Shown piece by piece: positions 17,469 through 26,938 of a DNA stretch of 64,000 nucleotides (positions are counted from its first letter, which is position 1; the number at the start of each line of letters is the position of its first letter). The stretch spans positions 1,202,934 to 1,266,933 of the forward strand of contig NZ_RBWE01000001.1 in assembly GCF_003627965.1 (NCBI RefSeq). Direction: 5' to 3'. Position numbers and translations under genes: made by a program. The notes under the pieces are model-generated. The model saw only the letters and a program-made list of their open reading frames with translations, was not told the DNA's origin and made no database searches. Source of the stretch: Desulfofundulus salinus. Lineage in GTDB: Bacteria; Bacillota; Desulfotomaculia; Desulfotomaculales; Desulfovirgulaceae.

Positions 17469-17506
17469 AGCGGAAAATCTATTTTGCCATCTATCCTGCA
17501 GATTGG

Positions 17507-17761
17507 ATGTCGAAAAACTTCCCGGCCCGGATCATTGTAAATCCCGAGCTGGCCACCACGGGTTATGCCTTTGAAAGCAGAAGGGACATTTCCCCCTTTG
17601 TGGAGACCGTTCCCGGGCCGACCACGGAATTGTTCGGTGCCCTGGCCCGCCGGTACGGGGTCTATATTTGCCTGGGGCTACCGGAAGTGGATTTAAAATC
17701 GGGTATTTATTATAACACCGCAGTCCATTTAGAAGAGGGGAGAGAATGGGATGAAGCTTAG
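17507..17761 (+). pseudogene. Nitrilase-family (carbon-nitrogen hydrolase) remnant
   Basis: Only a middle piece remains: ARIIVNPELATTGYAFESR carries the active-site Glu region (NPEL), followed by VPGPTTELFGALARRYGVYI. The N-terminal strand and everything after about YYNTAV (Lys and Cys catalytic residues) are absent. The remnant ends inside the cobN start. Confidence 0.7.
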
Positions 17762-20700
17762 AATATTGTTTTACACGGCCATTGAGGGTGAATTGGGCAG
17801 CCTCAGTAATGCCGTCAGGAGCGTGCACAGGGAATACGGACCCCTGGTGGAAGTTCTGGCATACGCGAAGCGGGATTTAACCGGCCCGGAAAAGCAAGCA
17901 GAGTTACTGGATACGGTTCCCTGCTGCCACCTGGTGATCCTGCACCTGATGGGTGGGCCGGACTCCTTACCCTCTTTCGACCGGGTAACGGCCCTGGCCA
18001 GAGAACAGGCCATACCTCTGGCCGTTCTGCCTTCGGCGGGGGATGATACCCGGGCGCTCCTGGGCTTGAGCAACCTTTCTGAAGAAGATTACCGGCTTGT
18101 CCGGTTATATGTTTGTTACGGCGGGGAGGAGAACCTCAAAAATTTACTCATCTGGTCAATTAACCGTTATTTAAAAAAGTTTTACCCTGTACCGGAGCCC
18201 AAACCCCTCCCCTGGGAAGGGTTATACTACCCGGGGTGTCAGAGTGAGGCCCAGGCAGCGGCCCTTCTTGAAGAAAAACTAAAGGAAGGTAAACCCGTGG
18301 TGGGTATTCTTTTCTACCAGAGTTACCGGGTAACCGGCAACACCGGCTTTGTGGACGAGCTGATCAATCAAATAGAAAACCAGGGTGGTGTAGCCCTGCC
18401 GGTATTCCTGTATGCGACCAGAAACGATGAGCTGGGTAGCCGGGGGATAGCCTGGGTGGTGGAAAATTACTTTAGTCGCCAGGGCCGGCCGCTGGTGGAT
18501 GTGGTGGTAAACACTCTCATGTTTGCCCAAACCATGGCCACGCCAACCTTCAGCCGGGTTGAAGAAAAGGATCTCTACCTGCGCCTGGGCGTGCCCTTAA
18601 TCAAAGCCATCCTTTCCGTAGCGTCCCGTAGCGAATGGGAAAACAGCCAGCAGGGTCTCGGCCCGCTGGACGTTGTTATGAGCGTGGCCCTGCCGGAGTT
18701 TGACGGCGATCTGATTACTGTGCCGGTGGCTACCAGGGAGGAGATGGAAAGAGATCCCCTTACCGGGGCAGCTCCAATTAAATATGTGCCCGTTGCCGAA
18801 CGAATGCAAAAAGTGGCCTCCCTCGCCTTACGCTGGGCAAGGTTGAGGCGCAAGCCCAACCGCGAGAAAAAAGTGGCCATTATCCTGCACAATTACCCGC
18901 CCCGCAACGACCGCATCGGCAACGCCTTCGGCCTGGATACGCCGGCCAGCGTACACCGTTTGCTGGTGGCCATGCACAAGGCCGGTTATCTGGTTGAAGA
19001 TCTGCCGCCCGATGGAGCGGCTTTGATGGAAAAAGTCCTGTCCGGCTTGACCAACGAGCGGGGCTGGCTGGACCCCCGGGAACTGGAGCGCCGGGCAGCC
19101 GCCAGGGTGGAGAAAAGTACTTACAGGGAGTGGTTTTTCGCTTTCCCCGGGATCTCACAGGAGCACCTTAAACGGGACTGGGGGCCCCCTCCCGGAGAGG
19201 TTTTCTATTACGGAGATCATTTGCTGGTACCCGGGATATTTCTGGGCAACGTGTTTTTGGGCGTGCAACCGCCGCGAGGCTTTTTGGAAGACCCGTCGAA
19301 AATCTACCACAGCCCGGATCTTTCCCCGCCACATCACTACCTGGCCTATTACCGGTGGTTGCGGGATGTTTTTCAAGCAGATATTGTCTTTCATATTGGT
19401 AAGCATGGCTCACTGGAGTGGCTTCCCGGCAAGGGGGTGGGACTTTCCGCGGCCTGCTTCCCGGACCTGGCTATTAACGACCTGCCTCACGTTTACCCGT
19501 ATATTGTAAACAATCCAGGGGAAGGCACCCAGGCCAAGCGCCGTTCCCATGCCTGCATTATTGACCACCTGGTGCCGGTTATGACCAGGGCCGGGTCATA
19601 TGATGAACTGGCCGAAATTGAGGTTCTCTTGAAGGAATATAACGAAGCAAAAATGATGGACGCTTCCAGGCTGCCCTCCCTGCACAACCTGATCTGGGAA
19701 AAAGTGGCACTTACTCATCTGGATCAAGATTTAAAAATAACCCGGGAGGCAGCAGAAAAAGACTGGGAGGATTTTTTGGAGCGCCTGCATTCGTACCTGC
19801 ACGAGATAAAAGATACGTTGATCCGGGACGGCCTGCACATTTTGGGCCAGCCGCCGGCAGGCGAAGCCCTGGTGGAAATGCTCCTGGCCCTAACCCGCCT
19901 GCCCAACGGTCCGGTCCCTTCCTTGCGGGAGCAGGTAGCCGGTATAAAAGGGTTCAGCTATGAAGCACTCCTGTCAAATCCCGGCTATTTCGATCCAGAT
20001 CGGGGACGTACATATGGAGAAATGCTGGATGAAATTGATAACCTGGCCCGCCGGTTGCTGGAAGCCTTCGTAAATGGCGGTTATACGGTAAATGAAGCGC
20101 CCTTTATAGTGCAAAAGCTCCTGGGAAAACAAAATGAGGAGATTTGCCGGGTGCTTGAATACGCAGTCAATACGCTGGTGCCGGCTCTGGCCGCAACAAA
20201 GCAGGAACTGGACAACTGCCTCAACGCTTTAGCTGGGGGTTTTGTGCCCCCTGGACCTTCGGGAGCTCCTACCCGTGGCATGGCTGACATTCTCCCTACC
20301 GGGCGCAATTTTTACTCCGTCGATCCCCAGGCTGTTCCCAGCCGTGCGGCCTGGCAGGTGGGCTGCTCCCTGGCTGATGCCCTGCTGGAACGGTACAGGC
20401 AAGAGAAGGGAACCTATCCCAGGAGTGTTGGCATTGTGGTATGGGCTACCAGCAACATGCGTACGGGCGGTGATGATATAGCCCAGGCGTTGTACTTAAT
20501 GGGAGTCCGGCCGGTATGGGATGAAAAAAGCGGGAGAATTAAGGGACTGGCTGTAATCCCACTTGAGGAGCTGGGACGGCCCCGGATAGACGTGACCATA
20601 AGGGCCAGCGGGATGTTCCGCGATGCCTTTTTAAATGTCATCCACTTGATTGACCAGGCAGTGGAAATGGTGGCCAATCTGGACGAGCCGGAAGATTTGA

Positions 20701-21509
20701 ATTTTGTAGCTGCCCACGTGCGTCAGGAGGTGGCAGAAAAAGTAGCTCAGGGGATAAATCCGGAACAGGCCCGGGAAGAAGCCCTGTGGCGTATTTTCAG
20801 CGATCCCCCGGGGTGTTACGGGGCGGGAGTGAGCAACCTCATAACCGCCAGGAACTGGCGGGACGAGAAAGACCTGGGGGAAGTCTACGTCACCTGGGGT
20901 GGTTATGCTTACAGCCGGCGCTCTTTTGGTAAAGATGCCCGGCCTGCTTTCCGGCAGCGCCTGGCCCTGGTGGAAGCTACCGTGAAAAATGAGGATACCC
21001 GCGAGATCGATATGTACGACAGCGATGACTTTTACTCCTACCACGGCGGGATGGTGGCGGCGGTAAAGGCAATAAAGGGGGAGCCGCCCATGTCTTTCAG
21101 CGGCGACAGTTCGGATCCGGCAAGGGTGCGGGTGCGTACTCTCGACGAGGAAACAAAGCATATTTTCCGCGCTCGTGTACTTAATCCCAGGTGGATTGAG
21201 AGTATGAAGCGCCATGGTTATAAAGGGGCGGGAGATCTCTCTCACCTGGTGGAGGTGGCTTTCGGCTGGGACGCCACCGCCGGGGTGCTGGAGGACTGGC
21301 TTTACGAGGCTCTGGCACATAAGTATGCCCTGGATCCATCCATGCAGGATTGGTTTAAAGAAGTCAATCCCTGGGCTTTGCAGAACATTGTCGAACACTT
21401 GCTGGAAGCCATTGAAAGGGGAATGTGGCAGGCAGCACCGGAAATGAACGAGGCATTAAGAGAACTTTACCTGGAAATAGAAGGGGAACTGGAGGCCCGG
21501 ACGGAATAG
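17751..21509 (+). CDS. cobN: CobN/BchH-family chelatase large subunit, paralog 1
   Basis: The 1252-residue length is usual for the family. Recognisable blocks include FHIGKHGSLEWLPGKGVGLS (about 545-565), the PHVYPYIVNNPGEG block, KRRSHACIIDHLVP, and the C-terminal conserved DYFGD-like and RHGYKGA sequences (SMKRHGYKGAGDLSHLV). CobN and ChlH/BchH hold a tetrapyrrole while an AAA+ motor (CobST or ChlID) drives metal insertion. No such motor gene is in this window. The gene lies in the cobalamin-riboswitch operon behind btuFCD-cbiZ, so a role in corrinoid handling during salvage is inferred. Radical SAM follows after 34 bases. Confidence 0.88.
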   Translation: MKLRILFYTAIEGELGSLSNAVRSVHREYGPLVEVLAYAKRDLTGPEKQAELLDTVPCCHLVILHLMGGPDSLPSFDRVTALAREQAIPLAVLPSAGDDTRALLGLSNLSEEDYRLVRLYVCYGGEENLKNLLIWSINRYLKKFYPVPEPKPLPWEGLYYPGCQSEAQAAALLEEKLKEGKPVVGILFYQSYRVTGNTGFVDELINQIENQGGVALPVFLYATRNDELGSRGIAWVVENYFSRQGRPLVDVVVNTLMFAQTMATPTFSRVEEKDLYLRLGVPLIKAILSVASRSEWENSQQGLGPLDVVMSVALPEFDGDLITVPVATREEMERDPLTGAAPIKYVPVAERMQKVASLALRWARLRRKPNREKKVAIILHNYPPRNDRIGNAFGLDTPASVHRLLVAMHKAGYLVEDLPPDGAALMEKVLSGLTNERGWLDPRELERRAAARVEKSTYREWFFAFPGISQEHLKRDWGPPPGEVFYYGDHLLVPGIFLGNVFLGVQPPRGFLEDPSKIYHSPDLSPPHHYLAYYRWLRDVFQADIVFHIGKHGSLEWLPGKGVGLSAACFPDLAINDLPHVYPYIVNNPGEGTQAKRRSHACIIDHLVPVMTRAGSYDELAEIEVLLKEYNEAKMMDASRLPSLHNLIWEKVALTHLDQDLKITREAAEKDWEDFLERLHSYLHEIKDTLIRDGLHILGQPPAGEALVEMLLALTRLPNGPVPSLREQVAGIKGFSYEALLSNPGYFDPDRGRTYGEMLDEIDNLARRLLEAFVNGGYTVNEAPFIVQKLLGKQNEEICRVLEYAVNTLVPALAATKQELDNCLNALAGGFVPPGPSGAPTRGMADILPTGRNFYSVDPQAVPSRAAWQVGCSLADALLERYRQEKGTYPRSVGIVVWATSNMRTGGDDIAQALYLMGVRPVWDEKSGRIKGLAVIPLEELGRPRIDVTIRASGMFRDAFLNVIHLIDQAVEMVANLDEPEDLNFVAAHVRQEVAEKVAQGINPEQAREEALWRIFSDPPGCYGAGVSNLITARNWRDEKDLGEVYVTWGGYAYSRRSFGKDARPAFRQRLALVEATVKNEDTREIDMYDSDDFYSYHGGMVAAVKAIKGEPPMSFSGDSSDPARVRVRTLDEETKHIFRARVLNPRWIESMKRHGYKGAGDLSHLVEVAFGWDATAGVLEDWLYEALAHKYALDPSMQDWFKEVNPWALQNIVEHLLEAIERGMWQAAPEMNEALRELYLEIEGELEARTE

Positions 21510-21543
21510 TACTTTAAAGTAAAAAACTGGACGGGTGGGGCAA

Positions 21544-22623
21544 ATGACGAAAGAAATCAAGCTCCTGGTATTGCTGGTAACCGGTGATTGCAACCTGCGC
21601 TGCGTTTATTGCTATGCCCGGGGAGGCGAAAGCAAAAGGCATATGTCCTGGGAGGTGGCCCGGCATGCGGTGGATTACGCTGCCGCCCGGAGCAAATCCT
21701 TCAAGATCCAGTTTTCCGGCGGCGAGCCTCTGTTAAACCTGCCCCTGGTAAAAGAGGTGGCGGCCTACGTTCGGTCGCGCCGGCTTTCCGTTAAATTACA
21801 GCTGCAGACCAACGGAACACTGATCACCCCCGCAGTGGCCCAGGAATTAAAGTCTCTGGGCGTGGCGCTGGGGGTGAGCCTGGACGGTCGTCCGGAGATT
21901 AACGACCGGCTGCGCTCTTTTGCCGGGGGTGGGGGTTCTACCCTGGCTGTAATCCGGGGACTGCAAAACCTGGCTGCAGAAGGAATAAAGGTGGGTCTGA
22001 CGGTGGTTTTAACGGCTGAAAGCACGGCGGGGTTGACTCAACTGGTGGAACTGGCTGCTTACCTGGGGAATGTCTACGGGATTTCTCTGGACTTGCTGCG
22101 CCCCCTGGGCAGGGGTCGGGAGGGGCGCGTAGCACCGCCGGAGCCGGAGCTTCTGAACCAGCAGGTCAAAGCAGCCATAAAGCGGGCAGAGGAAATAGCC
22201 CGGCTGGGCGGCCCGTTAATCCGGTTTCGCGAAGTGGAGAGGTTGAAATACCAGCTGCACCGGGGAATAACCAGGCGGCATTATTGTTATGCCACCACCG
22301 GGCAGTCCATGGCCGTAATGCCCGACGGCTCGGTTTATCCCTGTGCTTCCCTGTCCGGCCTGACAGAATTTTACCTGGGCCGGATCACGGACGGGAGGTT
22401 TTCCCTGGCCGAAGCGCTGGCCGGAACGTCGCTCCTGGGGCGTACTGTAGAAGTGATGGCCGGCTGCCGGGATTGCTGGCATAGATACCTGTGCGGCGGC
22501 GGTTGCCCGGCCCGTGCTTATGCCCTCACCGGCCGGGTGGACCGTGCCTGTAAGGCAGATTGCCTGTTAAGGAAAGTCTATTTGGATTTTGTTAAAAAGG
22601 AGAATACTTATGCTCATATATGA
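21544..22623 (+). CDS. Radical SAM/SPASM-like protein
   Basis: The 359-residue enzyme has the radical SAM cluster motif CNLRCVYC at about residue 18 and FSGGEPLL at about 55. A C-terminal SPASM-like cysteine set follows (PDGSVYPCASLSG, CRDCWHRYLCGGGCP, CKADC), which would bind auxiliary Fe-S clusters. Such enzymes often mature peptides or sulfatases, but some act on cofactors. It is transcribed with cobN. ATG 21544 follows GGTGGGG; the earlier GTG has no RBS. Its substrate is unknown. Corrinoid or other tetrapyrrole modification and peptide modification are both possible. Confidence 0.85.
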   Translation: MTKEIKLLVLLVTGDCNLRCVYCYARGGESKRHMSWEVARHAVDYAAARSKSFKIQFSGGEPLLNLPLVKEVAAYVRSRRLSVKLQLQTNGTLITPAVAQELKSLGVALGVSLDGRPEINDRLRSFAGGGGSTLAVIRGLQNLAAEGIKVGLTVVLTAESTAGLTQLVELAAYLGNVYGISLDLLRPLGRGREGRVAPPEPELLNQQVKAAIKRAEEIARLGGPLIRFREVERLKYQLHRGITRRHYCYATTGQSMAVMPDGSVYPCASLSGLTEFYLGRITDGRFSLAEALAGTSLLGRTVEVMAGCRDCWHRYLCGGGCPARAYALTGRVDRACKADCLLRKVYLDFVKKENTYAHI

Positions 22624-22666
22624 ATTGCCTGCAGGTCACCAACATTTGAGAAATATTTTATATTAA
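22610..22666 (+). CDS. Tiny ORF overlapping the radical SAM gene (18 aa)
   Basis: The ATG at 22610 follows AAAAGGAGAATACTT, a near-perfect RBS, and overlaps the radical SAM stop by 14 bases. It encodes MLIYELPAGHQHLRNILY. Position after a radical SAM/SPASM gene could mean a substrate peptide. However, its first residues resemble the start of CbiZ (MLIYETSSGEK at 16377), so it may be the surviving 5' tip of a deleted second cbiZ. I favour the remnant. Confidence 0.4.
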   Translation: MLIYELPAGHQHLRNILY

Positions 22667-22760
22667 AACTTTTTAGTTAAAATTTTTGTTTCGCCTTTTT
22701 TTGCAGGAATTTTTTACTCAATGCAGTATTATGATAAATGAAAGAATATTTTGCCAGTAA

Positions 22761-22898
22761 GATGACCGAAGTCGTCGGGTTTTTAAGAAAGGCAATCTAA
22801 CAAAGGCTATCTAACCAGTTAAAAACTCGAACGGTAAAAGCCACGAAGGCAATGTCTTCCTCATCGAAAGGGGGCTGCTTTTTCGTGGCTTTTAATTT
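22761..22898 (+). ncRNA. E-type structured leader RNA, copy 3
   Basis: Hairpin GATGAC/CGAA/GTCGTC (22761-22776), a junction with GGCAATCTAAC/GGCTATCTAACC repeats, then a terminal hairpin with outer stem AAAGCCACGAA/TTCGTGGCTTT (about 22837-22892) and a T-rich tail. It lies 20 bases before the nickel/peptide-type permease gene. Confidence 0.65.
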
Positions 22899-22915
22899 TC
22901 AGGAGCGTGCATTAA

Positions 22916-23854
22916 ATGAGCCAGTACCTGATAAAGCGTTTTTTCTACCTCATCCCTGTAATGCTGGGGGTATCCATCATTACCTTTGCGTTAATCAACC
23001 TGGCCCCCGGCGATCCTGCTGAACTAATCCTGCGGGCCGGCGGGGTGGAGCCTACCAGAGAAGCCGTAGAGGCCTTGCGGGAAGAGCTGGGCCTGAACGA
23101 CCCGGTATACATTCAGTACGGCCGGTGGCTGTGGAATGCCGCGCACCTGGATCTGGGCAAATCGTTTCGCACCGGGCGTCCCGTGGCGGAAGAAATTCTC
23201 TCCCGCTTTCCGGCCACCCTGGAGCTTGCTTTCGCGGCCATGGCCTTCATGATATGTCTTGCCCTGCCGGCGGGGATCCTCTCTGCCCTTTACCGGCACG
23301 CCTTCCTTGACCACTTAAGCCGCCTCGGGGCTCTTCTGGGTGCTTCGCTTCCCGGTTTCTGGCTGGGGTTAATGCTCATCTACCTTTTTGCCGTGAAGCT
23401 GGGTGTTTTGCCGGTAATGGGCCGGGGCGGGCCAGAGCATCTGGTGTTGCCGGCGGCAACCTTAGGATTTGGCCTGGCTGCCGTCTACGCCCGGATTTTG
23501 CGGGCCAGCATGCTGGACGTGCTGGGGCAGGACTACATCAGGGTGGCCCGGGCCAAGGGGTTGAAGGAAAAGTGGGTGATTGGGCGCCACGCCCTGAAGA
23601 ACGCCCTTTTGCCCGCGGTGACGTTGCTGGGCATGAGCTTCGGGCACCTTTTGGGGGGAGCGGTAATTGTGGAAACCATCTTTGCCTGGCCGGGCGTGGG
23701 GAAGTTTGCCGTGGATTCCATCTTCAACCGGGACTACCCGGTGATCCAGGGGTACGCCCTTTTCATGGCCGTGGTGTTTGTCCTGGTGAACCTCCTGGTG
23801 GACATATCCTATGTTTTTCTCGACCCGCGCATCCGCCTGGAAAGGGGGAAATAG
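22916..23854 (+). CDS. Nickel/peptide-type ABC permease (NikB/DppB-like)
   Basis: The 312-residue membrane protein has the DppB/NikB family hallmarks: MSQYLIKRFFYLIPVML first helix, NLAPGDPAELI, and the EAA coupling loop RVARAKGLKEKWVIGRHALKN's region near residue 205. About six membrane helices are predicted by eye. It starts the permease/ATPase operon that runs to 26782, directly behind E-type leader 3. The substrate could be nickel or cobalt, free or chelated, or a peptide. The CobN and corrinoid neighbours favour a metal or metal chelate. Confidence 0.88.
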   Translation: MSQYLIKRFFYLIPVMLGVSIITFALINLAPGDPAELILRAGGVEPTREAVEALREELGLNDPVYIQYGRWLWNAAHLDLGKSFRTGRPVAEEILSRFPATLELAFAAMAFMICLALPAGILSALYRHAFLDHLSRLGALLGASLPGFWLGLMLIYLFAVKLGVLPVMGRGGPEHLVLPAATLGFGLAAVYARILRASMLDVLGQDYIRVARAKGLKEKWVIGRHALKNALLPAVTLLGMSFGHLLGGAVIVETIFAWPGVGKFAVDSIFNRDYPVIQGYALFMAVVFVLVNLLVDISYVFLDPRIRLERGK

Positions 23855-23857
23855 CCG

Positions 23858-24787
23858 GTGAGTATCTCGAAAAATTCCGGTGTGGGGGTTGCCGGTTATC
23901 CTGCTACTGTGGAGTCAGCGGGCCAGGCGGGAACGGTCTCGCGCGGGCTGCTGGCCGCCGCGCTGGAAAGGCTCTGGCAGGATAAACTGGCTCTTTTGGG
24001 GCTGGTGATCATCCTGGCCGTGGTGGCCGTGGCGGTTTTTGCGCCCTATATTGCGCCCAACGACCCCGTAAAGGTGGATCTGGCGCAGCGTCTTGCACCG
24101 CCCGGCGCGCAGTACCCCCTGGGCACCGACCACCTGGGGCGTTGCCTCTTGTCGCGGTTGATCTATGGCACGAGGGTTTCCCTGGCCACGGCGGCTTTAG
24201 CTCTGTCTGCCATCATGCTCATCAGCATTCCCCTGGGCACCCTGGCGGGCTACTGCGGGGGGCGGGTGGACAACGCCATCATGCGGGTAGTTGACGTGCT
24301 GCTGGCCTTTCCGGGCCTGATCCTGGCGCTGGTCATCGCCGGGACGCTGGGGCCGGGGCTTTTAAACGTGATGCTGGCGTTATCTTTAGTCTGGTGGGTG
24401 GGGTACGCCCGGGTCATCCGGGGGATGGTCCTTTCAGTGAAAGAGAAAGAATTCGTCCTGGCGGCCCGGGCCTGCGGCACGTGTGAGATGGGCATCATCA
24501 CGCGGCACATCCTGCCCAACGTGCTCTCCCCGGTGATCGTCCTGGCCACGCTGGACATGGGCAAGCTGATCCTGGCCATCTCCGGGCTTTCCTTCCTGGG
24601 CCTCGGCGCCCAGCCGCCAACGCCGGAATGGGGGGCCATGCTGAACGACGGCCGGCCTTACATGCAGGTGGCGCCGCAACTCATGGTCTACCCGGGTCTT
24701 TGCATCATGACGGTGGTGCTGGCCTTCAACCTGCTGGGCGACGGCTTAAGGGACGCCCTGGACCCGCGGGGGATTACCAGGCTTTAA
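23858..24787 (+). CDS. Nickel/peptide-type ABC permease (NikC/DppC-like)
   Basis: The 309-residue protein has an N-terminal cytoplasmic leader, then the DppC/NikC pattern APYIAPNDPVKVDLAQRL, YPLGTDHLGRCLLSRLIYG and the EAA loop VLAARACGTCEMGIITRHI. It starts 3 bases after the previous stop, so translation is coupled. It pairs with the DppB-like subunit. Confidence 0.88.
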   Translation: MSISKNSGVGVAGYPATVESAGQAGTVSRGLLAAALERLWQDKLALLGLVIILAVVAVAVFAPYIAPNDPVKVDLAQRLAPPGAQYPLGTDHLGRCLLSRLIYGTRVSLATAALALSAIMLISIPLGTLAGYCGGRVDNAIMRVVDVLLAFPGLILALVIAGTLGPGLLNVMLALSLVWWVGYARVIRGMVLSVKEKEFVLAARACGTCEMGIITRHILPNVLSPVIVLATLDMGKLILAISGLSFLGLGAQPPTPEWGAMLNDGRPYMQVAPQLMVYPGLCIMTVVLAFNLLGDGLRDALDPRGITRL

Positions 24788-24831
24788 GCGCTCAAAGACG
24801 CATTTTTAAGGAAGACAAAGGGGGCTGGCCG

Positions 24832-25806
24832 ATGTCTTCTGCTCCTGTTCTAAGGGTGAAAAATCTTTCCACCCATTTTTACACCAGGCACAGCGTCATC
24901 AAGGCCGTAGACGGGGTGAGTTTTGTGGTGGCGGCCGGGAAAACCCTGGGGTTGGTGGGGGAAAGCGGTTGCGGCAAGAGTGTTACAGCCCTGTCCATCC
25001 TGCGCCTGATTGAGCCGCCAGGAAGAATTCTTTCCGGGGAAGTCTGGTTAAACGGTTACGACCTGCTCAGGCTTCCCCTACGGCAGTTGCGGCGGGTGCG
25101 GGGCAGGGAAATAGCGCTTGTTTTCCAGGACCCGCTGACCTCCCTGAACCCGGTTTTAACTATCGGTACGCAGCTTGCGGAAACCATTGTCTCTCATGAA
25201 GAGGTATCCCGGGTTGAAGCGCGGCGACGGGCGGTAGACCTTCTTTCCCGCGTGGGCCTGCCCGACCCGGAAAGGCTGTTGCGCCTGTACCCTTTTCAGC
25301 TTTCCGGAGGCATGCGCCAGCGGGTGATGATGGCCATGGCGCTCTCGATGCGCCCGAAGGTGTTAATTGCCGATGAGCCCACCACCGCCCTGGACGTTAC
25401 CGTCCAGGCCCAGATCCTGGCGGAGCTAAAGCGGCTGCAGGAGGAGCTGGGTATGGCCGTCATCCTCATCACCCACGACCTGGGGGTGATCGCGGCCATG
25501 GCCGATGAAGTGGCGGTGATGTACGCCGGATCGATTGTGGAGTGTGGCCCGGTGGCAGAAGTCTTTGACCGTCCCGCCCACCCCTACACCCGGGCTTTGC
25601 TCCGTTCCATGCCGCGCCTGGGCAGGGAAGAACTGGTGCCCGTTGAGGGGCAGCCGCCGTCGCTTCTAAATCTCCCGGCCCATTGCCCCTTCCTCCCCCG
25701 CTGCCCGCAGGCGGGCGCGGCGTGCTGGGGGGAGAAGCCGGAATTGCGGGAGATCGGGCCGGGCCACGCGGCAGCCTGCCACCGTTTATTTCCCTGGGCC
25801 GGCTAG
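24832..25806 (+). CDS. Nickel/peptide-type ABC ATPase (NikD/DppD-like)
   Basis: The start is ATG 24832; the longer open frame upstream only overlaps the permease gene. The ATPase has Walker [11 protein letters not shown], signature [12 protein letters not shown], Walker [15 protein letters not shown] and the oligopeptide-family C-terminal zone with cysteines ([16 protein letters not shown]), which in some members binds an Fe-S cluster. About 45 bases separate it from the permease. Confidence 0.88.
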   Translation: MSSAPVLRVKNLSTHFYTRHSVIKAVDGVSFVVAAGKTLGLVGESGCGKSVTALSILRLIEPPGRILSGEVWLNGYDLLRLPLRQLRRVRGREIALVFQDPLTSLNPVLTIGTQLAETIVSHEEVSRVEARRRAVDLLSRVGLPDPERLLRLYPFQLSGGMRQRVMMAMALSMRPKVLIADEPTTALDVTVQAQILAELKRLQEELGMAVILITHDLGVIAAMADEVAVMYAGSIVECGPVAEVFDRPAHPYTRALLRSMPRLGREELVPVEGQPPSLLNLPAHCPFLPRCPQAGAACWGEKPELREIGPGHAAACHRLFPWAG

Positions 25807-25822
25807 GGGAGGAGGGATGCGG

Positions 25823-26782
25823 GTGAGCCTCCTGGAGGTAAGGGATCTGGTTAAGCACTACCCGGGGAAAGGAGGGATTCTGGCCGGCTGCCGGGAAAAG
25901 GTGCGGGCTGTTGATGGGGTTTCTCTCTCCATAGCCCGGGGAGAGACCCTGGGCCTGGTGGGGGAGAGCGGCTGCGGCAAGAGCACCCTGGGGCGGCTGG
26001 TGGTGCGGCTGGAAGAACCTACGGCTGGAAAGATTTTTTTCGCCGGCGAGGAGATCACCGTCTGGACGGGGAGAAAGCTGCGGGAGCTGCGCCGCCGCTT
26101 CCAGATCATCTTTCAGGACTCTTCTTCCTCTCTCAACCCGCGCCGGACGGTGGAGGCAATCATTGAAGAACCCCTGGCCAATTTCGGCGTGGCGAAAGAG
26201 GAGCGCCGGGAGCGGGTGCGTGACCTTTTAACGCTTGTCGGTCTGGAACCGGAGCACGCCTCGCATTACCCCCACGAGTTCAGCGGGGGCCAGCGCCAGC
26301 GCATCAACATTGCCCGGGCCCTGGCCCTGCAGCCGGAGATGGTGGTCTGCGACGAGCCCGTTTCCAGCCTGGACGTATCCATCCGGGCGCAGATCTTGAA
26401 TCTGTTGCGGGAGCTGAAAAGACGGCTCAATCTTTCGTACCTCTTCATCTCCCATGACCTGGCGGCGGTGAATTATCTTGCCGACCGGGTGGCGGTGATG
26501 TACCTGGGCAAAATCGTGGAGTTGCTGCCGGCAGAAGGCCTCGTATTACAGGCCCGCCACCCCTACACCCGGGCGCTTTTGAGCGCGGTGCCAGAACCCA
26601 ACCCGCGGCAAAGGACCAGCCTAAAGCCGGTGGTACGGGGTGAGCCGCCTGACCCGGCAAATCCTCCACCGGGCTGCCGCTTTCACCCCCGGTGCCCCGA
26701 AGCCCGCGACGTTTGTCGGCAAGAGGAGCCCGTTTTGAAGGAGGTGGGAGAGGGGCATTTGGTGAGTTGTCACCTGGTATAA
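25823..26782 (+). CDS. Nickel/peptide-type ABC ATPase (NikE/DppF-like)
   Basis: Walker [11 protein letters not shown], signature FSGGQRQRINIA, Walker B MVVCDEPVSSLDVS and a Cys-containing oligopeptide-family C-terminus (FHPRCPEARDVC). The ATG at 25817 is only a few bases from GGGGAGGAGG; GTG 25823 has the normal spacing and is preferred. It completes a BCDE transporter; the binding protein for the set is probably the lipoprotein at 31694 or the parent of the chimera at 26939. Confidence 0.88.
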   Translation: MSLLEVRDLVKHYPGKGGILAGCREKVRAVDGVSLSIARGETLGLVGESGCGKSTLGRLVVRLEEPTAGKIFFAGEEITVWTGRKLRELRRRFQIIFQDSSSSLNPRRTVEAIIEEPLANFGVAKEERRERVRDLLTLVGLEPEHASHYPHEFSGGQRQRINIARALALQPEMVVCDEPVSSLDVSIRAQILNLLRELKRRLNLSYLFISHDLAAVNYLADRVAVMYLGKIVELLPAEGLVLQARHPYTRALLSAVPEPNPRQRTSLKPVVRGEPPDPANPPPGCRFHPRCPEARDVCRQEEPVLKEVGEGHLVSCHLV

Positions 26783-26808
26783 GTTTTGCGGCGACCAGAA
26801 ACTTGTAA

Positions 26809-26917
26809 AAAGCGGGAAACTGGCTTTCGCCATTATTACTTACCGCCAATTCACGCGGGCCACGAAGGTCCTTTTTGCCCTGCCGAAACAGAGGTGGACT
26901 TTCGTGGCCTTTTTGCG
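26809..26917 (+). ncRNA. E-type structured leader RNA, copy 4
   Basis: The terminal hairpin matches the family closely: outer stem GGCCACGAAGGTCC/GGACTTTCGTGGCC (about 26858-26909), inner loop CCGAAA, then TTTTT. The proximal hairpin diverges (GGCGA/TCGCC and CCAG/CTGG pairings around 26791-26830) and is less certain. The element ends 22 bases before the chimeric gene. Confidence 0.6.
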
Positions 26918-26938
26918 CTCATAAGGAGGGCTTTTAAA

